Below, piece after piece: positions 9,471 to 18,768 of a stretch of 64,000 nucleotides of DNA. Position 1 is the stretch's first letter; each line of letters begins with the position of its first letter. Where the stretch lies: contig NZ_CADIKK010000014.1 in assembly GCF_902859915.1 (NCBI RefSeq), positions 1 to 64,000 on the forward strand, written 5' to 3'. The position numbers and the translations under genes are program-made. This stretch comes from Paraburkholderia ultramafica. Its GTDB lineage: Bacteria; Pseudomonadota; Gammaproteobacteria; Burkholderiales; Burkholderiaceae. A model generated the notes under the pieces. It worked only from the letters and a program-made list of their open reading frames with translations. It did no database searches and was not told the origin of the DNA.

Positions 9471-9633
9471 ATTGAGACATAGCGGCGCCGGTGCGCGGCG
9501 CCGTCGTGCCCTTCACGCGCAGATCGAGATACAGGGAGATGGCCGCCGCGAGCAAGGCGCGGCGAGGGGCCCGCATGTTAACATCGTGCCCTGACCAATC
9601 CCACCCTCATCCCGACATTTATCTGGAGACCCC

Positions 9634-10848
9634 ATGCAGATCGGCCAACGGATCGGCACGCCCCTTTCCGATTCCGCTACGCGCGTCATGCTGCTCGGCG
9701 CCGGCGAGCTCGGCAAGGAAGTGATCATCGCGCTGCAACGGCTGGGCGTCGAAGTGATCGCCGTCGACCGTTACCCGAATGCGCCGGGCCACCAGGTCGC
9801 GCATCGCGCGCACGTGATCGACATGACCGACCGCGCCGCGCTGCGCGCGCTGGTCGAACAGGAACGCCCGCATCTGATCGTCCCCGAGATCGAGGCGATC
9901 GCCACCGATGCGCTCGCCGCAATCGAAACCGACGGTCTCGCCGAAGTGATCCCGACCGCGCGCGCCACCCAGCTCACGATGAATCGCGAAGGCATCCGCC
10001 GTCTCGCCGCGGAAGAGCTCGGCCTGCCGACCTCGCCGTACGCGTTCGCCGATTCGCTCGACGAGTTGCGCGCGGGCATCGCCAAGGTCGGCTATCCGTG
10101 CGTCGTGAAGCCGGTGATGTCGTCGTCGGGCAAGGGCCAGTCGGTGCTCAAGAGCGACGCCGACGTCGAACCCGCGTGGCAATACGCGATGGCGGGCGGC
10201 CGCGTGAATCACGGCCGCGTGATCGTCGAAGGCTTTATCGACTTCGAATACGAAATCACGCAGTTGACGGTGCGCGCGATCGACCCGGCGAGCGGCGCGG
10301 TGAGCACGTATTTCTGCGATCCGATCGGCCACGTGCAGGTGGCGGGCGACTACGTCGAATCGTGGCAGCCGCAGCCGATGAGCCCGCTCGCGCTCGAACG
10401 TTCGCGCGAAGTGGCGCACAAGGTGACGGCCGCGCTCGGCGGCCGGGGCCTGTTCGGCGTGGAGCTGTTCGTGCGCGGCGACGAGGTCTGGTTCTCGGAA
10501 GTGAGCCCGCGTCCGCACGACACGGGGCTCGTCACGCTGTGCTCGCAACGCTTCTCGGAATTCGAGCTGCATGCGCGCGCGATCCTCGGCTTGCCGGTCG
10601 ATACGTCGCTGCGGGCGCCGGGTGCGTCGGCGGTGATCTACGGCGGTCTGGACGAGGCCGGCATTGCATTCGAAGGTGTCGCGGCGGCGTTGGCGGTGCC
10701 CAATGCGGATCTGCGCCTGTTCGGCAAGCCGGAGAGCTTCGTCAAGCGCCGCATGGGTGTGGCGGTGGCCACCGGCGAGAACCTCGACGAAGCACGCTCG
10801 CGCGCGAAGCAGGCCGCGGCGGCGGTGCGGCCGGTGTCGGCGAAGTAA
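9634..10848 (+). CDS. purT: Formate-dependent phosphoribosylglycinamide formyltransferase 2
   Basis: A full-length 404-aa PurT. It makes formyl-GAR from GAR, formate and ATP in purine biosynthesis, as the folate-independent alternative to PurN. The N-terminal Rossmann-like part carries VMLLGAGELGKEVIIAL. The ATP-grasp core shows VKPVMSSSGKGQSV and the metal-binding region ELFVRGDEVWFSEVSPRPHDTG. The final PNADLRLFGKPE segment is typical. The ATG follows a TCTGGAGACCCC region that serves as ribosome binding site. It appears to be a single-gene unit. Confidence 0.96.
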   Translation: MQIGQRIGTPLSDSATRVMLLGAGELGKEVIIALQRLGVEVIAVDRYPNAPGHQVAHRAHVIDMTDRAALRALVEQERPHLIVPEIEAIATDALAAIETDGLAEVIPTARATQLTMNREGIRRLAAEELGLPTSPYAFADSLDELRAGIAKVGYPCVVKPVMSSSGKGQSVLKSDADVEPAWQYAMAGGRVNHGRVIVEGFIDFEYEITQLTVRAIDPASGAVSTYFCDPIGHVQVAGDYVESWQPQPMSPLALERSREVAHKVTAALGGRGLFGVELFVRGDEVWFSEVSPRPHDTGLVTLCSQRFSEFELHARAILGLPVDTSLRAPGASAVIYGGLDEAGIAFEGVAAALAVPNADLRLFGKPESFVKRRMGVAVATGENLDEARSRAKQAAAAVRPVSAK

Positions 10849-10966
10849 GCGGCGGCGCGGCGCGCTGAGATGCGCTCACGCATGTCGATGCGCGACGATG
10901 CGCGACCCACGATCCAACACCCGCGCGCCGGCCATGTTCGATACGCAGCAACAATCGAGGCATCCG

Positions 10967-11335
10967 ATGAAGACATGGCTTGTTGCAACAATCATCGCGG
11001 CGGGTCTCGCTGCGCTTGACAGCAGCGCATGGGCCGCGCCATTGCAGTTCCCGGAGATTCAGACCAGGAATCACCAGACGCACAAATACACCTGCGCGAC
11101 CGGCAAGATCCTGCACGTCACCTACTGGAACACGGCGAACGGTCAGAGCTTCGCGCTGGTGCCGGTGAAAGGCAAACCGATGTTGTTCGTCAACACGATC
11201 TCGGCGTCCGGCGCGAAATACCAGGCCGGCAGCTACACGTGGTGGACCAAGGGCCCGCGTGCCGACCTGTACGACGCGATGAGCGGCGCAAACGCGCCAC
11301 CGATTCTCTCCGACTGCGTCACCATCATTCGCTAG
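10967..11335 (+). CDS. Secreted MliC-family protein (C-type lysozyme inhibitor-like)
   Basis: A 122-aa protein with a clear Sec signal (MKTWLVATIIAAGLAAL, cleavage after SSAWA). The mature domain follows the MliC pattern: YTCATGKILHVTYWN, SFALVPV, then SASGAKYQAGSYTWWTKGPRADLYD. Family members bind and block C-type lysozymes in the periplasm or on the outer membrane. There is no lipobox, so this one is probably soluble and periplasmic (PliC-like). GAGG precedes the ATG. It lies 118 bp after purT and is unlikely to be functionally linked to it. Confidence 0.75.
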   Translation: MKTWLVATIIAAGLAALDSSAWAAPLQFPEIQTRNHQTHKYTCATGKILHVTYWNTANGQSFALVPVKGKPMLFVNTISASGAKYQAGSYTWWTKGPRADLYDAMSGANAPPILSDCVTIIR

Positions 11336-11603
11336 CCATGAGGCGGCGGCTTTCGTTCTCCATGCCGCCGCCCGTCCCGCTCGCACCCCGGCTGCTTCAC
11401 GTCGTCCCCGCAGCGCGGCATGGTCCGCCAGCGCGCATCAATTCCGTTCGAGTAGTAAGCTGTCCGGCATGGCATTCGCCGTGCCGTCATGCCATGCCGT
11501 GCGTTGCCCGCTGTCCGCGCGGCCGTCGTCCTCGATCGTCCGTTTCCGGACCCTAACGGTCGGGCTCAGGGCCCCAAGTCCGTATCATCAAGCGAGACCC
11601 TCA

Positions 11604-13256
11604 ATGAAAGCATCGGACCTGTTCGTCAAATCGCTGGAAGCCGAAGGTGTCGAGTACGTGTTCGGCATCCCCGGTGAAGAAAATCTCGATCTGCTCGAAT
11701 CGCTGCGCCGCTCGAAAATTCGTCTGATCCTCACGCGCCACGAACAGGCGGCCGGCTTCATGGCCGCGACTTACGGGCGTCTCACCGGCCGCACCGGCGT
11801 GTGTCTGGCCACCCTCGGCCCGGGCGCGACCAACTTCGTGACCGCCGCGGCGTACGCGCAGCTAGGCGGCATGCCGATGCTGATGGTCACCGGGCAAAAG
11901 CCGATCAAGTCGAGCAAGCAGGGCCATTTCCAGATCGTCGACGTGGTGCGGATGATGGAGCCGCTCACCAAGTACACACGGCAGATCGTGTCGATCGGCA
12001 ATATTCCGGCGGCGGTGCGCGAGGCGGTCCGGCAGGCGGAAGAGGAGCGGCCCGGCGCCACCCACCTCGAATTGCCCGAAGACGTCGCGCATGAGGAGGG
12101 CGACGGCAAGCCGATTCCGAAGAGCTTCAGCCGCCGCCCCGTCGCCGAGGAAAAAGCGGTGGCGCGCGCGGTCGAGGCGATCACCAGCGCGAAGCATCCG
12201 TTGCTGATGATCGGCGCGGGCGGCAATCGCAAGACCACCACCAGGATGCTGCGCGAGTTCGTCGACCAGATCGGCATTCCGTTCTTCACGACGCAGATGG
12301 GCAAGGGCGTGATCGACGAATCGCATCCGATGTGGCTCGGCAACGCGACCTTGTCCGACGGCGACTTCGTGCACCGCGCGATCGACCACGCGGACTGCAT
12401 CATCAATGTCGGTCACGACGTGATCGAGAAGCCGCCGTTCTTCATGCGCAGCGGCGAAGCGGGCGAGAAAACGGTGATTCACGTCAACTTTCTCGGCGCG
12501 GAAGTCGACACGGTGTATTTCCCGCAGATCGAAGTGGTCGGCGATATCGCCAACGCGGTGTGGCAACTGAAGGAAAGCCTCAAGGCGCGCCAGGAGCATT
12601 GGGACTTCACGCGCTTCAAGGAGATCAAGCAGCACTTCGAAGCGCATCTGGTCAAAGGCCAGCACGACGACCGCTTTCCGATGTACCCGGTGCGCATCGT
12701 CAACGACGTGTACGAGACCACGCCGGTGGACGGCGTCGTGTGTCTGGACAACGGCATGTACAAGATCTGGTTCGCCCGCTATTACCGTGCGCATGAACCA
12801 AATTCGCTGCTGCTCGACAACGCGCTGGCGTCGATGGGGGCGGGCTTGCCGTCCGCGATCGCCAGCAAGATCGTGCACCCGGACCGCAAGGTGATGGCCG
12901 TATGCGGCGACGGTGGCTTCATGATGAATTCGCAGGAACTGGAAACGGCGGTGCGGCTGAAGCTCGATCTGGTGATCCTGATCTTGCGCGACGACGCGTT
13001 CGGCATGATCCGCTGGAAGCAGGAAAACATGAACTTTCCCGACTACGGCATGACGCTCGCCAATCCGGATTTCGTCGCGTACGCGCAGAGCTATGGCGCG
13101 CAGGGGCATCGGATCGAATCGGCGGCGGAGTTCGCGCCGTTGCTGCGCGAATGCTTCGTGACGCCCGGCGTGCACGTGATCGACCTGCCGATCGACTATT
13201 CGGACAACGAGCGTGTGCTCAATCGCGAGATCAAGCGGCTGTCCGCGCAACTGTGA
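11604..13256 (+). CDS. Acetolactate synthase-type ThDP-dependent enzyme (large subunit)
   Basis: A 550-aa protein with all three ThDP-enzyme domains. The catalytic Glu lies in ILTRHEQAAGFMAATYGR (about residue 48). The central domain contains AVEAITSAKHPLLMIGAGG. The ThDP/Mg site is GDGGFMMNSQELETAVR followed by ILRDDAFGMIRW. It resembles catabolic AlsS-like acetolactate synthases, which condense two pyruvates, and has no small-subunit gene beside it. The likely partner is the aldehyde dehydrogenase 116 bp downstream on the same strand, so an oxo-acid or aldehyde role is possible. The true substrate cannot be read from the sequence. The start was chosen for its match to the family N-terminus MKASDLFVKSLEAEGVEYVF. 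Confidence 0.85.
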   Translation: MKASDLFVKSLEAEGVEYVFGIPGEENLDLLESLRRSKIRLILTRHEQAAGFMAATYGRLTGRTGVCLATLGPGATNFVTAAAYAQLGGMPMLMVTGQKPIKSSKQGHFQIVDVVRMMEPLTKYTRQIVSIGNIPAAVREAVRQAEEERPGATHLELPEDVAHEEGDGKPIPKSFSRRPVAEEKAVARAVEAITSAKHPLLMIGAGGNRKTTTRMLREFVDQIGIPFFTTQMGKGVIDESHPMWLGNATLSDGDFVHRAIDHADCIINVGHDVIEKPPFFMRSGEAGEKTVIHVNFLGAEVDTVYFPQIEVVGDIANAVWQLKESLKARQEHWDFTRFKEIKQHFEAHLVKGQHDDRFPMYPVRIVNDVYETTPVDGVVCLDNGMYKIWFARYYRAHEPNSLLLDNALASMGAGLPSAIASKIVHPDRKVMAVCGDGGFMMNSQELETAVRLKLDLVILILRDDAFGMIRWKQENMNFPDYGMTLANPDFVAYAQSYGAQGHRIESAAEFAPLLRECFVTPGVHVIDLPIDYSDNERVLNREIKRLSAQL

Positions 13257-13372
13257 GCTTTATCTGAACCGTATTGGAGCGGCAAGTGAGCGATATATGA
13301 GCGGCATACGGGCGGCACGGCCCTTGCTGGCCGCGCAGCGACTGTCAGGCATCGGATCAAGGAGAGCGCGTC

Positions 13373-14809
13373 ATGTTGAAGAAGACTTACCCGTACTACC
13401 TCGCGAACGAAGCGGTGGCCGCCAACACCGATCTCGAAGTCACCGATAAATTCAGCGGCGAAGTGGCGACCCGCGTGGCGATGGCCGACGCGAGCGCAAT
13501 CGACAAAGCGATCGGCCACGCCGTCGACGCAATGCCCGCGATGCGCGCGTTCCCGCCGTTCAAGCGCCAGGCGGTGCTCGAACACTGCGTGAAGCGCTTT
13601 CGCGAGCGCTACGACGAACTGGCGCTCGCGCTGTGCATAGAAGCCGGCAAGCCGATCAACGATTCGAAAGGCGAAGTGACGCGCCTGATCGACACGTTCA
13701 AGGTGGCCGCCGAGGAAAGCGTGCGGATCGACGGGGAGATCGTCAATCTGGAGATCTCGCCGCGCGCGAGAGGCTATCACGGTTATGTGAAGCGCGTGCC
13801 GATCGGTCCGTGCTCGTTTATCTCGCCATTCAATTTCCCGCTGAACCTGACCGCGCACAAGGTCGCGCCGGCGATCGCGGCGGGCGTGCCGTTCGTGCTG
13901 AAGCCGGCGAGCCGCACTCCGGTCGGCGCGCTGATCATGGGCGAGATCCTCGCGGAAACCGATTTGCCGAAAGGCGCGTTCTCGATTCTCCCCGCACATC
14001 GCGACGGCGCCGATCTCTTCACCACCGACGAGCGTTTCAAGCTGCTGTCGTTCACCGGCTCGCCGGCGGTGGGCTGGGAGCTGAAGAAGAAGGCCGGCAA
14101 GAAGAAGGTGATTCTGGAGCTGGGCGGCAACGCGGCCGCGATCGTCGATGGCGATCAGGGCGACAAGCTCGACTACGTGGTCGAGCGGCTGGCGTTCGGC
14201 GCGTTCTATCAGTCGGGGCAGAGCTGCATCGGCGTGCAGCGGATTCTGGTGCACGCGAAGGTCTATGACGCGCTGCGCGAGAAGCTGATCGCGAAGACGC
14301 AGTCGCTCGTGATGGGTGATCCGAAGGACGAAAAGACTTTCGTCGGGCCGATGATCTCCGAGTCGGAGTCCAAACGCCTCGCCGGCTGGATGGACAGCGC
14401 GGTACAGGCGGGCGCGAAAATCGTCGCGGGCGGCAAGGTGGACGGCGCGATGTTCGAGGCCACGCTGCTCGAAGGCGTGAAGCGCGACACCGATCTGTAT
14501 CGCAAGGAAGCGTTCGGGCCGGTGGCGATCCTGGAGCGCTTCGACGATTTCGAGGTCGCACTGGAGACCGTCAACGACAGCGATTTCGGGTTGCAAGCCG
14601 GCGTATTCACCGATTCGCTGGCGCACGCGCATCGCGCGTGGGATGAGCTCGATGTGGGCGGCGTGGTGATCAACGACGTGCCGTCGTTCCGGGTCGACAA
14701 CATGCCGTATGGCGGCGTGAAGGATTCGGGGCTGGGGCGCGAAGGCGTGCGCTACGCGATCGAGGATATGACCGAGTTGCGCTTGATGGTGATGCGCGAG
14801 ACGTGGTGA
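13373..14809 (+). CDS. NAD(P)-dependent aldehyde dehydrogenase
   Basis: A 478-aa aldehyde dehydrogenase superfamily protein. The active-site Glu lies in VILELGGNAA and the nucleophile is Cys285 in YQSGQSCIGVQR. The coenzyme-fold motif SFTGSPAVGWELKKKAGKK is present, and the C-terminal MPYGGVKDSGLGREG is typical. It oxidises an aldehyde to its acid; the closest subgroup by eye is the lactaldehyde/non-phosphorylating GAPDH-like branch. It has an AAGGAGAGCG ribosome binding site and follows the acetolactate-synthase-type gene, probably in one transcript. The pairing suggests the ThDP enzyme makes or feeds an aldehyde that this enzyme removes, which is inference. Confidence 0.9.
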   Translation: MLKKTYPYYLANEAVAANTDLEVTDKFSGEVATRVAMADASAIDKAIGHAVDAMPAMRAFPPFKRQAVLEHCVKRFRERYDELALALCIEAGKPINDSKGEVTRLIDTFKVAAEESVRIDGEIVNLEISPRARGYHGYVKRVPIGPCSFISPFNFPLNLTAHKVAPAIAAGVPFVLKPASRTPVGALIMGEILAETDLPKGAFSILPAHRDGADLFTTDERFKLLSFTGSPAVGWELKKKAGKKKVILELGGNAAAIVDGDQGDKLDYVVERLAFGAFYQSGQSCIGVQRILVHAKVYDALREKLIAKTQSLVMGDPKDEKTFVGPMISESESKRLAGWMDSAVQAGAKIVAGGKVDGAMFEATLLEGVKRDTDLYRKEAFGPVAILERFDDFEVALETVNDSDFGLQAGVFTDSLAHAHRAWDELDVGGVVINDVPSFRVDNMPYGGVKDSGLGREGVRYAIEDMTELRLMVMRETW

Positions 14810-15057
14810 TGCGGGGCGGGCCGCGGCGGGCATGGGCCGCTTGTGCGGCTGGGGCCGAGGCCGTCCGTGTCCGTTATCGAAGCGCCGTCTGCTGTCACGC
14901 AACTGTAGTCTGCGCGAATTACGCTCGCGAGCTAGGCGGGCCGCCGCTTTGCGGCAATCTTGCGGCGCCCGCCGAGGCTCGCGCGACGCGTCCGCCAGCG
15001 AGCTTTCGCAGGCGCAAGCAGAAAGCCGTCACATGCGCCATGAGTGTTTTTGCTGAA

Positions 15058-15110
15058 GTGCTACAATACCGGCCTTTCCGGCGGGTGTTTCCGCCGGCCG
15101 GAGCCGGCCG
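15058..15110 (+). promoter_or_regulatory. Extended -10 promoter and structured leader of the helicase gene
   Basis: TGCTACAAT (15059-15067) matches an extended -10 element; no good -35 was seen. Immediately downstream come two hairpins, GGCGG/CCGCC around a GTGTTT loop (15079-15094) and GGCCGG/CCGGCC (15096-15109), followed by ATTTTT. This is an attenuator-like arrangement in a leader of about 165 nt. Structured leaders are common on cold-shock helicase genes. The rest of the 14810-15236 gap shows no gene. Confidence 0.4.
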
Positions 15111-15236
15111 CATTTTTCCCGTGATACTGACGGGTCCCGTGCGGAACGCCGTGGCTCCGCCTTCATCCTGATGCCCTCTGCGGTTCCGACCGCTGCCGCG
15201 CGCACCGCGCCAAGCGCATTTTTAGCGAAAGCCACC

Positions 15237-16718
15237 ATGTCCGACACAGCCGTCACGCCCAGCACTGCGACTTTTGATCAATTCGGTCTCGCGCCCGACA
15301 TCCTGAAAGCCGTCAAGGAATCGGGCTACACCACGCCTACGCCGATCCAGGCACAGGCGATTCCCGTCGTGCTGGCCGGCCGTGACGTGATGGGCGCCGC
15401 GCAGACCGGCACCGGCAAGACCGCGAGCTTCTCGCTGCCGATCATTCAGCGTCTGCTGCCGCAGGCCAGCACGAGCGCATCGCCCGCGCGCCATCCGGTG
15501 CGCGCGCTGATCCTCACGCCGACCCGCGAACTGGCCGACCAGGTCGCCGCGAACGTGCAGTCGTACGCGAAGCACACGGCGCTGCGCAGCGCCGTGGTGT
15601 TCGGCGGCGTGGACATGAATCCGCAGTCCGAGCAACTGCGCCGCGGCGTCGAAATCCTGATCGCCACGCCGGGCCGCCTGCTCGATCATGTGCAACAGAA
15701 AACCGCCAACCTCGGCCAGGTGCAGATCCTCGTGCTCGACGAAGCCGACCGGATGCTCGACATGGGCTTCCTGCCGGATCTGCAGCGCATCCTGAACCTG
15801 CTGCCGAAGGAACGTCAGACGCTGCTGTTTTCGGCCACCTTCTCAGGCGAAATCAAGAAGCTGGCGGCCACCTATCTGCGCAGCCCGCAGACCATCGAAG
15901 TCGCGCGCAGCAACTCGACCGCGACCAACGTGACGCAGATCGTCTTCGAAGTCGCCGAGGGCGACAAGACCGGCGCGGTCGTGCAACTGATTCGCGAGCG
16001 CAGCCTCAAGCAGGTGATCGTGTTCTGCAACAGCAAGATCGGCGCGAGCCGTCTCGCGCGCAGTCTCGAACGCGACGGCGTGGTCGCGACCGCGATTCAC
16101 GGCGACCGTACGCAGAACGAGCGCATGCAGGCACTCGACGCGTTCAAGCGCGGCGAGATCGAAGCGCTGGTGGCAACTGACGTTGCCGCGCGTGGTCTGG
16201 ATATCGCCGAGCTGCCTGCGGTGATCAACTTCGACCTGCCGTTCAACGCGGAAGATTACGTGCACCGGATCGGCCGTACCGGACGTGCGGGTGCGTCGGG
16301 CGACGCGTTGTCGCTGTGCAGCCCGAACGAGCGCAAGCAGCTTGCCGATATCGAGAAGCTGATCAAGCGTCCTCTGGACGTGCAACGCCTGACCGTGGAT
16401 GCGCCGGTGCGGCATCACCATGAAGAGCGCGCGCCGCGCCGTGAGCGCAGCGGCGACGGCCGTGATGAGCGCGGCAGCCGCCGTCGCACGGGTGCGCCGT
16501 CGTCGGGTTCGTTCGAGCGTCCGCATCACCATCATCATCGCGCGCAGCCGGTCGACGATTTCTTCCTGAAGCCGTATGAGCCGTCGCCTGCGTCCGTGCG
16601 CAAGGTCGAGGAGGCCGCCGCTGCTTCGGCTGCGCCGCAGAAGTCGGGTTCCAAGCAGCCGTTGGCGGCGTTGCTGGGCGGGTTTGGGATGCCGAGGAAG
16701 TCGACTTCGTCTTCATGA
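15237..16718 (+). CDS. rhlE: DEAD-box ATP-dependent RNA helicase (RhlE type)
   Basis: A 493-aa DEAD-box helicase with ordered motifs: Q motif FDQFGLAPDILKAV...TPTPIQ, AQTGTGKTASF (I), PTRELADQ (Ia), TPGRLLDH (Ib), VLDEADRMLDMGF (II), SATFS (III), IVFCNSK (IV), VATDVAARGLDI (V) and HRIGRTGRAG (VI). The basic tail has His-rich and Arg-rich runs (HHHEERAPRRERS, HHHHHRAQ), as in RhlE proteins that assist ribosome assembly or RNA decay. The start MSDTAVTPS is preferred to an in-frame ATG at 15171. It converges on gluQ with a shared terminator. Confidence 0.9.
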   Translation: MSDTAVTPSTATFDQFGLAPDILKAVKESGYTTPTPIQAQAIPVVLAGRDVMGAAQTGTGKTASFSLPIIQRLLPQASTSASPARHPVRALILTPTRELADQVAANVQSYAKHTALRSAVVFGGVDMNPQSEQLRRGVEILIATPGRLLDHVQQKTANLGQVQILVLDEADRMLDMGFLPDLQRILNLLPKERQTLLFSATFSGEIKKLAATYLRSPQTIEVARSNSTATNVTQIVFEVAEGDKTGAVVQLIRERSLKQVIVFCNSKIGASRLARSLERDGVVATAIHGDRTQNERMQALDAFKRGEIEALVATDVAARGLDIAELPAVINFDLPFNAEDYVHRIGRTGRAGASGDALSLCSPNERKQLADIEKLIKRPLDVQRLTVDAPVRHHHEERAPRRERSGDGRDERGSRRRTGAPSSGSFERPHHHHHRAQPVDDFFLKPYEPSPASVRKVEEAAAASAAPQKSGSKQPLAALLGGFGMPRKSTSSS

Positions 16719-16749
16719 TTCTGTGAAGGTCTAAACGCTTCAGCGTCTC

Positions 16750-16781
16750 AAGCGCTTCGCAGCTTCAACGGCGAAGCGCTT
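16750..16781. terminator. Bidirectional terminator between rhlE and gluQ
   Basis: AAGCGCTTCGC (16750-16760) and GCGAAGCGCTT (16771-16781) form an 11-bp perfect stem with a 10-nt loop, followed by TCACTTT. It fills most of the 63-bp gap between the converging genes and directly abuts the gluQ stop codon. Confidence 0.7.
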
Positions 16782-17666
16782 TCACTTTCTGACGCCCATC
16801 CGCTTCGCCCATGCGGCCGTGGCGGCGGCGTAAAAATCGTCTAGCGTTGTCTGGGCGTGGCCGCGCAGATCAAGTCCCAGATGCCGCGCCGCGGCGCTCA
16901 GTGCTTCAAGCGGCTTGTCGTTGTCGAGCGCGGTTGCGCCGTTCTGCTTGCTCAGTTTTTCGCCTTGTTCGTTCGTCACGACGGGCACATGCAGGTACTG
17001 AGGCGTCCGCACGCCAAGACAGCGTTGCAGGTAAATCTGCCGCGCCGTCGAATCCATCAAGTCCGCACCCCGCACGATGTGCGTGATGCCCGCGTCCGCA
17101 TCGTCGACCACCACCGCCAGTTGATACGCCCATTGGTCGTCCGCGCGCTTCAGAACGAAGTCGCCGACTTCGGTGGCCAGATTCTGTGTCTGCTCGCCCT
17201 GCCAGCGATCCTCGAAGGTGATCACGGCGGCATCGCCGTCGGGCACGCGCAGACGCCATGCGCGCGCGGGTTTGCCGTGCAGGCCCGCGCGGCAGGTGCC
17301 GGGATAGGCGAGCGTCGTGTTGCGCGCATGCGCGTGCAAAAGCGAGTCGGCGATTTCCTTGCGCGTGCAGCCGCACGGATAGATCAAGCCGGTGGGCTTC
17401 AACTGCTCCAGCGCCTGCTCGTAGCGCGCCACGCGGCGGCTTTGCCAGACCGGCTCTTCGTCCGCCTGCATGCCGAAGCGTTCGAGGGTCGCGAGAATAT
17501 CCTCGGCGGCGCCCGGCACGGTGCGCGGCCCGTCGATGTCGTCGATGCGCACGAGCCATGCGCCTTCATGCGCGCGGGCGTCGAGCCAGCTTGCGAGCGC
17601 GCTGACCAGCGAGCCGAAATGCAGCGGCCCGGTAGGCGACGGTGCAAAGCGTCCACGGTAGGTCAT
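16782..17666 (-). CDS. gluQ: Glutamyl-Q tRNA(Asp) synthetase
   Basis: A 294-aa truncated class I glutamyl-tRNA synthetase paralogue that attaches Glu to queuosine in tRNA(Asp). The N-terminal RGRFAPSPTGPLHFGSLVSAL carries the HIGH-type motif (HFGS). The zinc-binding cysteines sit in YPCGCTRKEI and YPGTC. The KMSKS-type loop is EKLSKQNGA. The anticodon-binding domain of true GluRS is absent, as expected for GluQ. It lies upstream of the terminator shared with rhlE; trhO, another tRNA-modification gene, lies behind it on the same strand across a 238-bp repeat-containing gap. Confidence 0.95.
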   Translation of the reverse strand: MTYRGRFAPSPTGPLHFGSLVSALASWLDARAHEGAWLVRIDDIDGPRTVPGAAEDILATLERFGMQADEEPVWQSRRVARYEQALEQLKPTGLIYPCGCTRKEIADSLLHAHARNTTLAYPGTCRAGLHGKPARAWRLRVPDGDAAVITFEDRWQGEQTQNLATEVGDFVLKRADDQWAYQLAVVVDDADAGITHIVRGADLMDSTARQIYLQRCLGVRTPQYLHVPVVTNEQGEKLSKQNGATALDNDKPLEALSAAARHLGLDLRGHAQTTLDDFYAAATAAWAKRMGVRK

Positions 17667-17771
17667 GGTTGGGTGCGTGGGGTTGTTGCGGGGGCGGGCG
17701 CAGACGTAGCGGCGGCAGGGGACGAGTTAAAGGATGCAGATGCTGCTGATGCTGGCGTCCTGGCACACGCC

Positions 17772-17825
17772 GCGGACGCAGCGGACGCGGCAGATGCAAC
17801 AGACGCAACAGACGCAACAGACGCA
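17772..17825. repeat. Six-copy 9-bp tandem repeat
   Basis: Six consecutive 9-bp units, with the last three exactly acagacgca and the earlier three one to four changes away (gcggacgca, gcggacgcg, gcagatgca). They lie in the 238-bp gap between trhO and gluQ. No plausible gene runs through it; the frames across it give only low-complexity Ala/Ser/Val peptides. Confidence 0.85.
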
Positions 17826-17904
17826 CTAGTCATAGCCGCATCAAACGCACCGCCCCCGACCCACGCGCGGCGCCCCACTTGTCCACTAGTGTGCGCCGCC
17901 GCCA

Positions 17905-18768
17905 TCACGCGGCGCGCGCTGCCTTGCCGTCCGGATGGCATGCCGGACACGTCTTGCCCGCCACGTACATCGGCGATTGTTGCGCCTCGGGCGTGACCAC
18001 GGCGCGGCAACCGAAACATTGCGCGGTGGCGGTGGGCTCCAGTTGCGGATTCAGCGCGGTGCGGTAGTCGAACACGAAGCAGTCGCCGTGATAATGCGCG
18101 CCGCCCACTTCCTCGAAGTACTTCAGGATGCCGCCTTCGAGCTGGTACACGTTCTCGATGCCGACTTCCTTCATGTGGATCGCGGCCTTCTCGCAGCGAA
18201 TCCCGCCGGTGCAGAACGACACGACCGTCTTGCCTTCGAGATCGACGCGATGGTTCTCGATCACGTCGGGAAACTCGCTGAACTTCGTAATGCGGTAGTC
18301 GAGCGCGTGGTCGAAGGTGCCAACGTCGACTTCGAACGCGTTGCGCGTGTCGAGCATCACGACCGGGCGGCCCTCGTCGTCATGGCCGCGGTCCAGCCAG
18401 TGCTTCAGCGTGGGGGCGTCGACGAACGGCGCGCGGCCGAGCTCCGGACGGATGGCCGGCTTCTTCATCGTGATGATTTCGCGCTTGAGCTTGACCAGCA
18501 TGCGGGTGAAGGGCTGCTTGTCCGACAGGCTTTCCTTGAATTGCAGAGTCGCGAACTTGCCCTCGAACAACGCGTCGTGACGGATGTAGTCAATGAATGC
18601 GTCCGTGCTGTCGCGCGTGCCGGCGACGAACAGGTTGATGCCTTCCGGCGCCAGCAGAATGGTGCCGCGCAGGCCGAGCGCGTTGCAGCGTTCGGTGACG
18701 AACGGGCGCCATGCGGCGGTGTCTTCGATTGTCGCGAAATGATACGCGGCGAGATTGACGATACTCAT
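17905..18768 (-). CDS. trhO: tRNA uridine(34) hydroxylase, rhodanese-type
   Basis: A 287-aa TrhO/YceA protein, which uses O2 to make 5-hydroxyuridine at wobble position 34 of tRNAs. The N-terminal ferredoxin-like domain shows GLRGTILLAPEGINLFVAG. The rhodanese domain has VVMLDTRNAFEVDVGTF and the active loop SFCTGGIRCEKA. A C-terminal Cys-rich part (QCFGCRAVVTPE, TCPACH) could bind metal and is seen in many family members. The start at 18768 (MSIVNLAAYHF) matches the family N-terminus; an upstream in-frame ATG at 18918 would add 50 atypical residues. Confidence 0.93.
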   Translation of the reverse strand: MSIVNLAAYHFATIEDTAAWRPFVTERCNALGLRGTILLAPEGINLFVAGTRDSTDAFIDYIRHDALFEGKFATLQFKESLSDKQPFTRMLVKLKREIITMKKPAIRPELGRAPFVDAPTLKHWLDRGHDDEGRPVVMLDTRNAFEVDVGTFDHALDYRITKFSEFPDVIENHRVDLEGKTVVSFCTGGIRCEKAAIHMKEVGIENVYQLEGGILKYFEEVGGAHYHGDCFVFDYRTALNPQLEPTATAQCFGCRAVVTPEAQQSPMYVAGKTCPACHPDGKAARAA

